Shown here piece by piece: positions 23,446-35,244 of a stretch of 64,000 nt of DNA (its first letter is position 1; every line of letters begins with the position of its first letter). The notes below the pieces were generated by a model that made no database searches, was not told where the DNA came from, and saw only the letters and a program-made list of their open reading frames with translations. Made by a program: the position numbers and the translations under genes. This DNA comes from Hepsetus odoe (taxonomy: Eukaryota; Chordata; Actinopteri; Characiformes; Hepsetidae), in contig CM029380.1 in the NCBI GenBank assembly GCA_017165825.1, positions 439,201 to 503,200 of the forward strand, given 5' to 3'.

Positions 23446-24879
23446 CTTCTTGCCTCCTCCAGGATGGGCTTGTGTAAGGAGGGCGGTTTGAGTCCCGGCA
23501 GTGTTGAGTTTTATTCCCGCAGATTGTAAATTTAATAACTGTCGGAGTCGGATTTATTTATTCCGCCGCTGTTTCTCTTCCGCACGTCTGGCTCCATCAG
23601 ATGCTTCACAGACCTGCCGATTATCTAAGCTCATCAACTAATTCATTACTTTCCTGCTACTTTGTTTACTTTTGGTTAGTTAGTCGAGTCGATCGCTCAG
23701 TTCCGACGCTGATCCAGAGTTTATGAATCGTTCTCTGCATGAGGAGAAAAATCATCATCAGCTTCTTTAATGCGGCTGCTGCTGTTTGTTGACTGTGCAG
23801 GAATGAAACCCTGGAACATGCATGATTTAATAATTGTTGTTTAGTTTAAGGCTGTAATAAATACAGGCTGTGTGTTAATCAGGGGAGGAAAATAAAACAT
23901 CATTTATTCCTTTCCTTTAATTTCTCTGCCAGTGGCTTCTTTTTCCACTAAACGCTACTTTTGCTGTTGTAATTTTTTCTTCTGTTGCATTTGTTTATTT
24001 CTTCTGTCCTTTTTGGCTGAGATGCACATTGAAGAGAGAAGGTGGACCCGCGTCTTATGTCCAAGGAATCACCCGGTACCACAGTGTGAAATCTTCATCC
24101 TTTAAGGAACAGGAATGAAAAGCCTTTGTTTCTATGCAGACAGATGTTGGCAGATGTTCCACTGCAGGGTTTTTAGGAGCTGCTTTCATGTCCACCTTTG
24201 TATCATTTTTTTATAGTATTTTTCTTTTTTTAATCTCCTCTTCCCCCATCTGCCAATCTACCGATCGCTTTATTTTCACTGTGGACTGAAATGACAGCTG
24301 AGCTGCTCTGGCTCTGTTTCTTTAAACCTTTTCTGATCTCAGACGTGTTGACGCTGAATTTCTTTGGTGCCAGTTATTCAGAGGACGTGTGTTAATGAGC
24401 GATGCGTTAAAGTGGTGTCTTTTTTTGCCCAGTTTTCAGATTAAGTTTAGTGTCTTTTTGAACACCAGTTTGGAGGCTGATGTGCGGCTGCAGCTCATCA
24501 GTGAGGGAACGTGTTAATGAACTCTAATACTTGGTTCTGTGGGTTCTGCCTTTTTTAGATATTTATAGATTAGTTTGCTGTTCTACAGGTGAACAGAGGC
24601 AGCTGTGGGAACGTGACTCTCACTTAATTATCTGGTGAGGATCTCAGAGTGTTTCACTCGATTGAAGAAATATTTGGAGTAGACTTTTTGGACAGTTTGG
24701 GTTTTTTCTGTCCAGCATATGATAACGTCCACTGGGTGGACTGGAGGAGCCGAAAGGACGAGAAAAGGAGGATAAACGAGCAAAACGCCATACTGTGTTT
24801 ATATCATCCGCAATGAAAACCAATGGGACGCTAAACATAGCCTTTAAAGGGCAAATCCACCCATTTTTTTAACTCTTCT

Positions 24880-25080
24880 GGTTTAGATTTTAGGCTTAAG
24901 CTGAACCCGTTCATGGTGGAGTGACACGAAGAAGAGTGATTTAGTTCAGAAGGACTGTTCTACCATCGATGGAGACGCCTGGTTCCACTCTGAGCGCTGT
25001 AAAGGGGTCGGGGTCATTAGTGTCGGAATTCAGTGGCCCGGGAATGTAGGTGTTTCTGATAAAGTGGCCAGCGAGTGGAG
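24880..25080 (+). repeat. Family E copy 3 followed by one end-motif unit
   Basis: GAACCCGTTCATGGTGGAGT and TTTAGTTCAGAAGGACTG mark family E. At 25048-25076 a single GTTTCTGATAAAGTGGCCAG unit follows. Confidence 0.6.
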
Positions 25081-25083
25081 GTA

Positions 25084-25480
25084 TGAACTGAACGCTGTGT
25101 GTGTTTGGGGCTGAACGCTGTGTGTGTTTGGGGCTGAACGCTGTGTGTGTTTGGGGCTGAACACTGTGTGTTTGGGGCTGAACGCTGTGTGTGTTTGGGG
25201 CTGAACGCTCGGTGTGTTTGGGGCTGAGTGCTGTGTGTGTGTTTGGGGCTGAGTGCTGTGTGTGTTTGGGGCTGAACGCTGTGTGTGTGTTTGGGGCTGA
25301 ACGCTGTGTGTGTGTTTGGGGCTGAACGCTGTGTGTGTGTTTGGGGCTGAGCGCTGTGTGTGTTTGGGGCTGAGTGCTGTGTGTGTTTGGGGCTGAACGC
25401 TGGGTGTGTTTGGGGCTGAACGCTGGGTGTGTTTGGGGCTGAACGCTGGGTGTGTTTGGGGCTGAGCGCTGGGTGTGTTT
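25084..25480. repeat. 23-25-bp minisatellite
   Basis: About 17 units of GGGGCTGAACGCTGTGTGTG plus TTT, varying in TG number and in AACGC/GAGTGC/GAGCGC. Confidence 0.95.
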
Positions 25481-25749
25481 AGTACACTGGTGTTGACTGC
25501 TGTAATGTTTTAGTTGTAGCTCTGGAGTTTGGTTCCTGACGGCCCGGAAACACTAAACTCTGTAGTTCCGCGCCGTCAGCTGCAGTTTGTCGACGGGATT
25601 CCAATTGAATTCTGTCAGGACGAGCCCGAGGTGTGTGACCTCCTGCAAAGTGCCATTTTTCTGTGTGCACCACTAACGCTGCCTGGTGTCAATCAGACCT
25701 CAAAAAAAATGCAGCCGGTCGCCTGGCAACATACAACGTTTTGGAATAA

Positions 25750-25750
<1 letters not shown>

Positions 25751-25787
<37 letters not shown>

Positions 25788-25873
25788 CAACAACACAAAC
25801 CTCACTCTTTCTCTTTTCTCTATTTCACATACTCTCTCTTTTTTGTTCCTTCTTTCTCTGCTTCTTCCTCACA

Positions 25874-25914
<41 letters not shown>
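25751..25914. repeat. Two (CA)n microsatellites with CT-rich middle
   Basis: CA runs at 25751-25784 and 25872-25914 flank a pyrimidine-rich segment. Confidence 0.92.
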
Positions 25915-25918
<4 letters not shown>

Positions 25919-26059
25919 TCTATCTCTCTTTCTCTCTGAATTAAACTCTGGACTAAAGCCCAGTAAAGGGTTAACGTGTCACTAAAGCTTGTGTAAAATA
26001 AGTTACCAGGGTGATTCTGCTGCTGTCTGTCCATGTCCAGCCTAGTCACCTCAGGCAGG

Positions 26060-26086
26060 TGTGTGTGTGTGTGTGTGTGTGTGTGT
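26060..26086. repeat. (GT)n microsatellite
   Basis: Pure GT run; a second, once-interrupted run is at 26773-26818. Confidence 0.93.
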
Positions 26087-26772
26087 TGGTTATTTTATTC
26101 TCACAAAATGAACTCTATTCTTTAGGGGGACTTCAAGTCCAGTTAAGGTCTGGTCTGATGTTTATCCTGGAAGGACAAACATTGTGAAATTGACAGGACG
26201 TGAGATGGACTGAATTAATACACATGTGAACATTATAGAGCGCCTTCAAAATGAAAACGTGGCCGTTGCATCGCCCCCTGCACTTCCTGTAGTGTATCGC
26301 AGTCCGTCAGATTGGCCATGTTCATTTGAACGTTATGGAGCCGTTTTTTCCTGAAGCGGTGGCCTGTGTCGCCCCCTGTGCCCCCTGTGGTGTATTACAG
26401 TCTGTCAGAATTAGATCAGCACGGTTCTTTGGGAGGCGCATGCCATTTTATGTCAGTTTAATATCCAGTGTGGTGCACTTTCACTCCGGATGGATGGTCA
26501 AATTAGGAAGCCTGAGGTTCCACACTGGACAGAATTAGTACAGACGTCAGCGTCTGACCTTTAGGTGACCCTGGGAAGTGAATTCTTTGTTCTGCAGAAG
26601 TGTAATTGCTGAATCTCTCAGGTGGCGCATTTAGGAAGTTCAGTAAGGAATTAATTTGGGCAGCCGTTCACTTTTAACGAGAAAACTGACCTTTAGAGTC
26701 GCGTTGCATGTGAGAACAGGACATTAGCCAAGGTTCTCCTACGGTTCTGTTCAGTGATGTCTATTTATACAC

Positions 26773-26804
<32 letters not shown>

Positions 26805-26818
26805 TGTGTGTGTGTGTC
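26773..26818. repeat. (TG)n microsatellite, interrupted
   Basis: TG run with one AATG interruption. Confidence 0.93.
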
Positions 26819-26967
26819 TCATTTGCTGTAGATGCTCATTTGAGCATGTAAAGCAACTTTTAAAATGAAACAGTATTTATTGCAGCACCCGCTTCACTTC
26901 CTGTAGGGTGTAATGATCTGTCAGTGACTTTGTGGTCATGTGACCAGTATAGAATATTACATGATAC

Positions 26968-27130
26968 TTTTTACATTTACAGCATTTATCAGACACTCTT
27001 ATCCAGAGAGACGTCCATGTCCTGAGTACCCCCCCTGGAGACACTCAGGGTTCAGGGTCTCAGGGACCCAGTGGTGGTAGTGCTGGAGGTGGGATTGAAC
27101 CTGGGACCTCTTGATCCATCGACCCACCCT
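26968..27130 (-). mobile_element. tRNA-derived SINE, family B, copy 4
   Basis: TTTACATTTACAGCATTTAT to CTTGATCCATCGACCCACCC; the box B complement GGGATTGAACC is intact, the head is slightly shortened. Confidence 0.8.
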
Positions 27131-27223
27131 GTTTGTAAATGAATAGTGAACGATGTATCGCCCCCTACATGCCAAGGGGTTTATTACAGTCAGGCTAGCT
27201 CATTTGAGCATTATAGGGCATAT

Positions 27224-27437
27224 AGGACAAAGTGAGAGAAGTGAGACTGTTGGTTTGGACGTGTCCAGAGGAGACACGAGGAGGATGTTGAGGATGAAGC
27301 TGCCAGGAAAGAGGAGAAGAGGAAGGACAAAGAGGAGGTTCATGGATGTGGTGAGAGAGGACATGCAGGGGGACGGTGAGAAAGTTGCAGAAGACAGGAA
27401 GACATGGAGATGGACGATCTGCTGTGGAGACCCCTAA
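27224..27437 (+). pseudogene. RTE LINE 3' fragment
   Basis: The frame reads ELPGK-like KLPGKRRRGRTKRRFMDVV and ends in TWRWTICCGDP, the C-terminal end of the RTE polyprotein. It is 5' truncated, as usual for LINE insertions. Confidence 0.82.
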
Positions 27438-27889
27438 ATGGCCCCCTAGTGTTCTTTTGGCTGTATTACAGTCTGTCAGAACGGCCGTCTTGATCATATA
27501 AACATAACCGTGCTCTTTTAAATGAAACGGTAGGTGTCATGTCGCCCCCTACGCTTCCTGTAGTGCATTACAAACCATCACACTGACTGCATGGATCTTC
27601 TAAACATTTTAGAGAACCCTAGCGGTCACACTGCCTCCTTCGTGCCCTTCGGGATGGACAGTGTTTAAGTTCCTTTCTGTGATTGAGTGTAGTTCTATTT
27701 AATTCAATGAAAAACACAAAGTGCATGAATGGAAATAAAGTGAACGTTACATGAGAAAGTGCTTTTCTGCGGCTGTAAATCCATCTTCTGGGTTACTTTC
27801 CTTTTTTCTGCTTTGCTTTTTCTTTAAATTCATTTTCTGGGATGAAATTCAGTTTACCGTGTGGTTTAGAATCTGCTGCATTAGTTGTA

Positions 27890-28260
27890 GATTGTTGTCG
27901 CTCGGCGCTGATTCACGTCCGCCGTCCCTCTCGGCCGAATCTCCCCGCGAGTGAGGTCTCGCCGCACAGATTGAATTTCCGTTCGGAGGGCCTTCTTTAA
28001 CAGGAGTCATGGCGGCGCGAGCTCGTCGAGATGAATAATCCATCAGCTTAGACGCCACACGCCGCGCCGCAGTGAATATATCAGCGTTTCCAAAAGACGG
28101 ATCTGACTGAGGTTTCTCCTGCAATAGGCTGGCTGTAAATGAGAGCCGTGTAATATCCTGTACGGAGAACCTCGCGCGCCGCCGAGGGTCATTATCTGAA
28201 ACACCGCTTCGGTTTAGGAGATTAGCCTGTTTCATTTATTCTCATTAATCACAGCGGAGC
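27890..28260. other. CpG-rich unique block, candidate conserved element
   Basis: A dense group of CGCG, GCCGCC and CTCGTCG words plus TTATTCTCATTAATCAC at its right side. It matches no repeat in the window and has no credible protein. Confidence 0.3.
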
Positions 28261-28329
28261 ACATGGGTTCAGTTTTTTTTTCTTTTTGTAACTTCCTGCA
28301 TGATGTAAACATTAGTCCTTCTGATTAGG

Positions 28330-28540
28330 TTCTGAGTCAGAACCGTCCCCAGTGTGAGTGAACGGAACCGGACGTCTGAACGTTCCTCACAGAATGAGCT
28401 GGTGGTGGAGACGCTGTCTGGTGTCTGAGACGGTGTTTTAGTTCTGAGAAGATTCTGGACTAAAACTGAACCCGTTCATGGTGGAGGGACACGAAGAACA
28501 GAGATTTAGTTCAGATGGACTATTTTACCATCATCACCGT
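28330..28540 (+). repeat. Dispersed repeat family E, copy 4
   Basis: ACTGAACCCGTTCATGGTGG and GATGGACTATTTTACCATCA. In the reverse complement of copy 5 the family continues CCCATAGAGACACGTGGAG; here the CACAGAGACAC word begins the long array that follows. Confidence 0.75.
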
Positions 28541-29157
28541 CCCACAGAGACACACAGAGACACACAGAGACACTCAGAGACACTCAGAGACACACAGAGA
28601 CACTCAGAGACACACAGAGACACTCAGAGACACACTGAGACACACTGAGACACACAGAGACACTCAGAGACACTCAGAGACACACAGAGACACACAGAGA
28701 CACACAGAGACACTCAGAGACACACTGAGACACACTGAGACACTCAGAGACACTCAGAGACACTCAGAGACACACAGAGACACTCAGAGACACTCAGAGA
28801 CACTCAGAGACACACAGAGACACTCAGAGACACTCAGGGACACACAGAGACACACAGAGACACACAGAGACACTCAGAGACACTGAGACACACTGAGACA
28901 CACAGAGACACACAGAGACACACAGAGACACACAGAGACACTCAGAGACACTGAGACACTCAGAGACACTCAGAGACACACAGAGACACTCAGAGACACA
29001 CAGAGACACACAGAGACACACAGAGACACTCAGAGACACACTGAGACACACTGAGACACACAGAGACACACAGAGACACACAGAGACACACAGAGACACT
29101 CAGAGACACTGAGACACTCAGAGACACTCAGAGACACTCAGAGACACACAGAGACAC
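28535..29157. repeat. 10-bp minisatellite GAGACACACA/GAGACACTCA
   Basis: About 62 units of GAGACAC(A/T)CA, occasionally CACTGAGACA. Units of both types are interspersed in blocks. It runs into the assembly gap, so the true length is unknown. Confidence 0.96.
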
Positions 29158-29241
29158 NNNNNNNNNNNNNNNNNNNNNNNNNNNNNNNNNNNNNNNNNNN
29201 NNNNNNNNNNNNNNNNNNNNNNNNNNNNNNNNNNNNNNNNN
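29158..29241. other. Assembly gap of 84 N
   Basis: Bases are N. The left side is the GAGACACACA array and the right side is a GTTTCTGATACAGTGGCCAG array. Confidence 1.
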
Positions 29242-29315
29242 GTTTCTGATACAGTGGCCAGGGAGGAGAGGTGTTTCTGATACAGTGGCCAGGGAGGAGA
29301 GGTGTTTCTGATGCT
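29242..29315. repeat. End-motif array 4, cut by the gap
   Basis: Two and a half units of GTTTCTGATACAGTGGCCAG plus GGAGGAGAGGT immediately right of the gap; the third unit is broken. Confidence 0.8.
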
Positions 29316-30798
29316 GTGTCCCATAGAAACACTTTTTTTCCTAATAAGCCGTTTGTTCCACATTGTTTAGCCGTTTAATCTGGGGCACTTCACTTAGTTT
29401 ATTTCCATTTTAAATATCTTAACCTGTGGAATTCGTAATAATATTGTTTCAGAAATCAATAGATCAAGAGATCCAGTGTGCACATATAACACCGTGATCT
29501 CCCCACGGTCAGAAAGTGGGACACCTCAGCGATGGGTGTGGATGAGGTGAAGATAAAAGAGCAGCACTGTAGGACAGGTAATTATATGATTATATCCAGT
29601 TTTCTATCCAAGGCTTTATGGAGCTTCGCCGCAGTAACCTAATGCCCACCGTCCTGCAGGAGAAATGGGAGAAATTGCGTTTTGATGAACTTGTTTACTT
29701 GCTATTGTACTTTAGACAAATCTGATGCTCTTAATGCGAGATAAGTATCTTCTCACATGAACCAGATCATAATGTGCAACAGTTCTGATGACACAATCTG
29801 GTTGATAGAGAAGTGTTTTGATGTCTTTTTCACAATAACTGTTGCTAGGTAACGTCCGCTAGTCATTTTGGTATCCAGAACAGAAGCCGAAGCCCTGAAG
29901 GAACTTTTATTGAGATGCTGCAGCCCATGTGATGCAGTTCTGAAGAAGAACTTTCAGAAGTTAAAGTGGAGTCGGACCGAACTGAACAGAACACAAGCTG
30001 AGCAAATCGGAGATCTTCTCCATCTTAAAGAAAAATCGACTTTTATCTGTTGGAAGTAGCTGCTGATATTAAAGCATTTTTGGTCCAGAATTGGGTTCTG
30101 CTTTATTATTATTTCCTGTCGTCTTTAGAAAAGTGACAAAACACTTCTGGAAAATCACTCTGATGATCGACGACTGCACGGCCACGTCTGGAGCAAAAGT
30201 TTTCTGCACTTTCCAAACAGTTTCTTCACTCGTTTTGGCGCAGCTGAAATAATTCACAGCAGGTTTTATCAGTAGCGGCGAGGGTTAAGCGGCAGCGCGG
30301 CATTCAGGCCGGGCTTTTTACCGCCTCTCCCGTTGGCATTTTTATGACCGGCAAAGCCAGTTACATTACCGATAAAGCTGCGTCTCCTCTATTACTGAAA
30401 ATCCATATGAAAGTGGAGGAAGTCATATGAAAGGTAATATTTTTCCTATCTCCTCTTACGGATGCGCGCCATGAGGAAGTACACACTCGCCTCTCGATTG
30501 CTTGTGATTTATAGGATGGAATACGAGTGTGTGTGGCTGGAGTGTGAGTGTGTTTAGATCATTTACACTTTATCTTCTCGGCTCTTCTTGACGGTTAAAC
30601 TTTACTGCGCTGAAATCGCTCCACGGCAGCTTCGATAAGAGCTCTTCACATCCAAACCTTCTCCAAGTCCAGTAAACACTCTTTAATACTGGCCTTTTTA
30701 TCATCTTCACTTACTCCTGTATGAAAAGCAGGAACTGTCTGAAATCAAGATGGAGAGCAGAAGGAGAAACTCCTCTGAAGTTTGCTCTTTGTTCTTCT

Positions 30799-30939
30799 GG
30801 GGCCGCGGTGTCCTAGTGTTTAAGGACTGGGTTCCAGGATCAGAAGGTTTTGGGTTCAAATACCAGACCACTAGTTTGCCCTGAGGTTCCCTTGAGCAAG
30901 GTACCATCCCCATCACTGCTCCCCAGGTGTTAGATATGG
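30799..30939 (+). mobile_element. tRNA-derived SINE, family A, copy 3 (3' truncated)
   Basis: GGGCCGCGGTGTCCTAGTG head, box B region GGGTTCAAATACC, then GAGCAAGGTACCATCCCCAT; the TCACTTTCACTT tail is missing. Confidence 0.75.
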
Positions 30940-31553
30940 ACACACGTCATCATCTCTTCACAGGGGTTCCCCAAGGGACACTTCGCTCCTCAGGTTCGGC
31001 TTTCTCGCTTCGTGTTTTTATAATTGTTGAGCAGCTTTGCAGAGTTTGGGTCGAGTCTGTTCATAGAATGTAAGGACTAGAAAGTACAAATATTTGGGGT
31101 AAAATATTGAACCTTAAAGGTCTCAAGTAATGTGCAGATACTCTACTACAGTCATGAGGTACTTCCATTCTCTGGACCTCAAAAACTCCTGAAAGATGGA
31201 GGAAGAAAGCTTGGGAAGAATGGCGACACAGAGATAATCAATCAGAACCTCGTCGAAACGCTGCACTTTTGAAATGTTGTGACCGTGTCCACAGTCCAGA
31301 ACAGGGTCCTCACCGGGCTGCTGTGTGTTTTTGCGGCTGATCCAGCCAGTAGGTGTAGAAAGTGTTTGTTGTACACTGGTGGATCCAGACAGTGGACTTT
31401 GGGGTCAGCTCAGTCTGGGTCGGGTGCGGTCTGCTGTGGTGGGACTGTCTTGTCAGGCTGAGTTATTTTAGGAATGGGGTCCTGCTCCTCCCCTGCTGAG
31501 GGAGCTGTGAGCAGACACACTCGGTTTATGCAGCTACTTTAATGAGTTTCCTT

Positions 31554-31555
<2 letters not shown>

Positions 31556-31602
<47 letters not shown>
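31556..31602. repeat. (CA)n microsatellite
   Basis: Pure CA run of about 23 units. Confidence 0.95.
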
Positions 31603-31604
<2 letters not shown>

Positions 31605-31684
31605 CACCTCACCACAACCTGACTGGAGATTGGCCCTTGGAAAGGTCAAGTCCTGACAGGAGCTGTATTGAAGAGCAGAGCTGA

Positions 31685-32160
31685 AGAGTTTTCATTGCTT
31701 GTTTTCGCATCTACGTCATTTGGCAGATGTTCTGATCCACAGCGACGTACACGAGCGCGTCATAGATCAAATTAAACACGTCCTCCATGCTAGAAAGCTT
31801 GGACTTGAAGCTGAAACTCCACCACGTTACACAACAAATTTTAGGGTGTTATTTTAAGACGGAACATATTTTCCCAAATGCTCTTTGAAGTGATGGGTTT
31901 TCAGTCGTTGTTTGAAGGGTCTCAGTGGATCTGATTGTCGGCAGAAGTCCGTTCCACCTCTTAGGAGCCGAGACAGAGAAGAGTCTTGACATTTCTTCTG
32001 CCTTTGTGGAGTGGAAGATGAAGTCGGGCTGAGATCGATGCTCTAAGAGGGCGAGTCGGGACCCGTGGTTTGATCATTGCAGAAAGGTTTGACATGGCAG
32101 GACCATGTTTGGGCTTTGTAGGCATTAAGGTTTAAAATTTAATGTAGCGTCGTGGGAAAT
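31685..32160 (+). repeat. Dispersed repeat family H fragment
   Basis: Words such as TTTTCAGTCGTTGTTTGAAG, CCGAGACAGAGAAGAGTCTT and GGGCTTTGTAGGCATTAAGG match, from memory, a widespread fish noncoding repeat normally preceded by a TTACATTTAC-type sequence. Its class is uncertain. Confidence 0.55.
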
Positions 32161-32402
32161 TAGTAAAGAGGTGTCAGTCGTGGAGCAGTACACAGATGTC
32201 CTGCTGGGATCTGAATAGGCTGTTTAGTCTTGATGGTCATTTTCTCACCAGAAATTGCTCCTAGATTTTGTTCTTCCATTGTAGAGCGGAAAACAAGTGA
32301 ACAGTGAAACAAGTGAATCTTGTCAGAGCAGGACGTCCCTCTGTACCTTCGGGAAACTCCTCTGTTCTGAGAACAGCTCTGGGATGGAGTGTCTTGCACA
32401 GA

Positions 32403-32609
32403 TAGTGCTGGAGGTGGGATTTGAACCTGCACCCTCTTGGTCCATAAGCAAGTGTTCAACTTCTAGACCACCAGTTGCATTTAAAGCATTGGGCAGATGC
32501 CGTGATCTTATTGCAGGGACTGTCATGTGCAAGCAGTGCTGGAGGTGGGATTCGCACCTGCACCCTCTCGGTTGAGGTGAGTTTCCTACCACTAGACCAC
32601 CACCACTCC
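32403..32609 (-). mobile_element. Two tandem family B SINE fragments, copy 5
   Basis: The word GTGCTGGAGGTGGGAT occurs at 32406 and again near 32540, each followed by CCTGCACCCTCT and ending in TAGACCACCA. The first copy lacks the tail side. Confidence 0.7.
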
Positions 32610-33039
32610 ACGTGTCCCTCAATTGGAAGTAGCTTTGGATTAAAGCGTCTGTGAGAGGAGTAAATGTATCTGCAGTAAACTCTGCAAAACTGCGTCTTTG
32701 AAAAAGCCTGTTCTTCCAGGGTTCAGGCTGTGGTTATAAATAGAACCATCACGGCTGAAAGGAGTGTTTGGATGTTGAAAAGCTGATTCTTCTGCTCTGG
32801 AACAGCAGGAGGGAGCTTATCCCAGCACATGTTTGAGAAAGTGCAGCCGTGCGGTAGGGCTGAACCATTCATCGTTTCTAAATCGAGTGCAGTTTTCAGA
32901 AGGGGAGGCTGCAGTTTTAATGAATTCCTAAATTATACAATGCTGATGTTCTGCTTTGAGCTTAATAATGTAACACAATAATGCGGAGCTTGGGAACTGA
33001 CGGTCATATTCCAGTTAGAGTTCTATACTGGACGTGGAC

Positions 33040-34105
33040 ATAATGTGTAGACTCTCAGCTTTATTTGAGGGTTCACATTCAGACTGGATGGTTTAGGAGC
33101 TCCAGCTCCTTAACATGTTCCACCCTCTTTATAAAGGGAGCAAAAGTAATTGGATAATTGACTTGAAGGCTGTTCCATGGGCAGGTGAGGGCGATTCCCT
33201 CGTTATGTCATTATCAGTTAAGCAGATAAAAGGCCTGGAGCTGATCTGACATGTGGTGCTTGCATGTGGAAGATTTTGCTGTAAAAAAACATGTGGTTGA
33301 AGGATCTCCTTGCAGGAGAATCAAGCCATCCTTCAGCTGCGGAAACAGAAAAACCCATCTGAGAAACTGCTTCAATATTCGGAGCAGCAAAATCTACAGT
33401 TTGGTCCATCCTGAGAAAGAAAGAAAAAGAAAGAAAGAAAGGAAGCACTGGTGAACTCAGCAACACAACAACAACAGTGGTGGATGATCATAGAATCATT
33501 TCCATGGTGAAGAGAAACCCCTTCACAACAGCCAACCAAGTGAACAACGTTCTCCAGGAGTTCGGAGTATCGATATCCAGGTCTACCGTTAAGAGGAGAC
33601 TGCAGGAAAGTAAATACAGAGGGAGAACTGCAAGGTGGAAGACACTCATAAGCTTCAAGAACAGAAAGGCTAGACTGGACCTGATCTGAGCCCATCTGAG
33701 CAGTGTTTCACTTGAGGACTAAACTTCAGACAGAACGTCCCACAAACACACGGCAGCTGAGAGCCGCTGCACTGAAGGCCTGGCAGAGCGTTAAAAAGGA
33801 GGAAACCAGCATCTGGTGACGTTTATGAGCTCAGGACCTCAGGGCGTCAGTGCCAGCAAAGGGTTTTCACCCAGGCATTAGAGATTAACATTTTATTTTC
33901 CATTATTCCGTTATTTTATTTGTCCAATTACTTTTGAGCCCCTGAAATGAAGGGATTGTGTTGCTTTAGTTCTTCACATTTTTCTACAATCTTTTGTTCA
34001 GCCCACTGAATTAAAGCTTAAAGTCTGAACTTCACTGTGGTAACGTACAGAACTAACGTTAGAACACAGGTGTCTGTCCAGATATTTATGGACCTAACTG
34101 TACAT
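33040..34105 (+). mobile_element. Internally deleted Tc1/mariner element
   Basis: The 5' half has GAGCAAAAGTAATTGGATAA and the 3' half has CCAATTACTTTTGAGCCCCT and ends TATTTATGGACCTAACTGTA, end sequences I know from fish Tc1 elements. A frame at about 33477-33689 gives an N-terminal helix-turn-helix region (RNPFTTANQV, GVSISRSTVKRRLQES) and then a stop. The next recognisable piece (ALKAWQSVKKEETSIW, near 33775) is the C-terminal end, so most of the DDE catalytic core is missing. A GAAA run (33417-33442) lies within the reading frame region. Confidence 0.85.
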
Positions 34106-34189
34106 TCTCTCCTCCGCTCTGCCCACTTCACTGCGGATCGTGTATTTAATCACTATGTTCTTCTGTCCACAGTGCAGACTGTTGGATAA

Positions 34190-34615
34190 AGCTTCAGCTG
34201 CTCTTACCCTTAAATTCTAACCTCACGTCATCTCGGCTCAACCTCGTCTCATCTCATCACAACCTCATCTCAACCCCGTCTCATCTCATCTCAACCCCGT
34301 CTCACCCTCATCTCAACCCCGTCTCACCCTCATCTCAACCCCGTCTCATCTCATCTCAACCTCATCTCAACCCCGTCTCATCTCATCTCAACCTCATCTC
34401 AACCCCGTCTCACCTCATCTCACCCTCATCTCAACCCCGTCTCATCTCATCTCACCCTCATCTCAACCCTGTCTCATCTCATCTCACCCTCATCTCAACC
34501 CTGTCTCATCTCATCACTACCTCATCTCAGCCCCGTCTCATCTCATCTCAACCTCATCTCAACCCTGTCTCATCTCATCACTACCTCATCTCAGCCCCGT
34601 CTCATCTCTTCTCAT
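34190..34615. repeat. 20-21-bp minisatellite CATCTCAACCCCGTCTCAT
   Basis: About twenty units of ATCTCAACCCCGTCTCATCT with ACCTC/ACCCTC variants; an underlying ATCTC pentamer is visible. Confidence 0.93.
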
Positions 34616-35244
34616 TGTTTCTGCCATTTTGGACTATTTATTTGATGTATTGCACATTTTATTTTTGTACATATTTATTTGGGGAAGCTGTAAAGAGGCA
34701 AACTCACACTCTAAACAAATCTGTCCCTTCAAAGTGAAGTCAAGCTTCCAGATAATCAGGGGTTCTAGTCTAACTCTGTCCTCTCCGGCACCATTAGAGC
34801 CCCTAATTAAGTAGTTTGAGTATTTTGAAGAACACTGAGCGTGTGGGAGACGTCTCCGTTTATTTGTTCGTCTCCTCTGTCTGTTGTGTTGTAATTTATT
34901 TTATTGTATGGAGAGTCATTGCATCATCCGTGGCAAATGGAATAAATTACATGTTTGCCTCATGTTTCTGTCTTTCGGCTCATCCACAGCCTTGTTAAAA
35001 GTCTAATAAAACCACTTGCAAGTCCGGCTTCACCCACTGCGGCTTGTTAGTCTGGACCTGCTGTCTAACAAGGCTCAGCCTATCTTAGTGCTGCTCATTA
35101 AGAAACGTTGTTGTTTTTATTTTGTCATCACAACTTCCACTTTGACAGAAAACTGCCCTAAACCAGGCGTGACCAGCTGTAAGTGGGACTCTCTCGAGAT
35201 GGAATGCAATGACCTGGATCATCTTTACAGCTGTTAAACCTGCC

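Larger units (their letters stand above)
26215..27660. repeat. Decayed long-period tandem repeat with CGCCCCCT-CTTCCTGTAGTG words
   Basis: Blocks containing TCGCCCCCT, CACTTCCTGTAG, GTATTACAGTCTGTCAGA and TCATTTGAACATTATAG recur at about 26265, 26370, 26885, 27155, 27445 and 27540. A TG run, a family B SINE and an RTE fragment are inserted between units. Confidence 0.6.

Noticed and set aside
28515..28886. A frame with repeated RDTQRHTET peptide
   Set aside because: Translation of the 10-bp GAGACACACA array.
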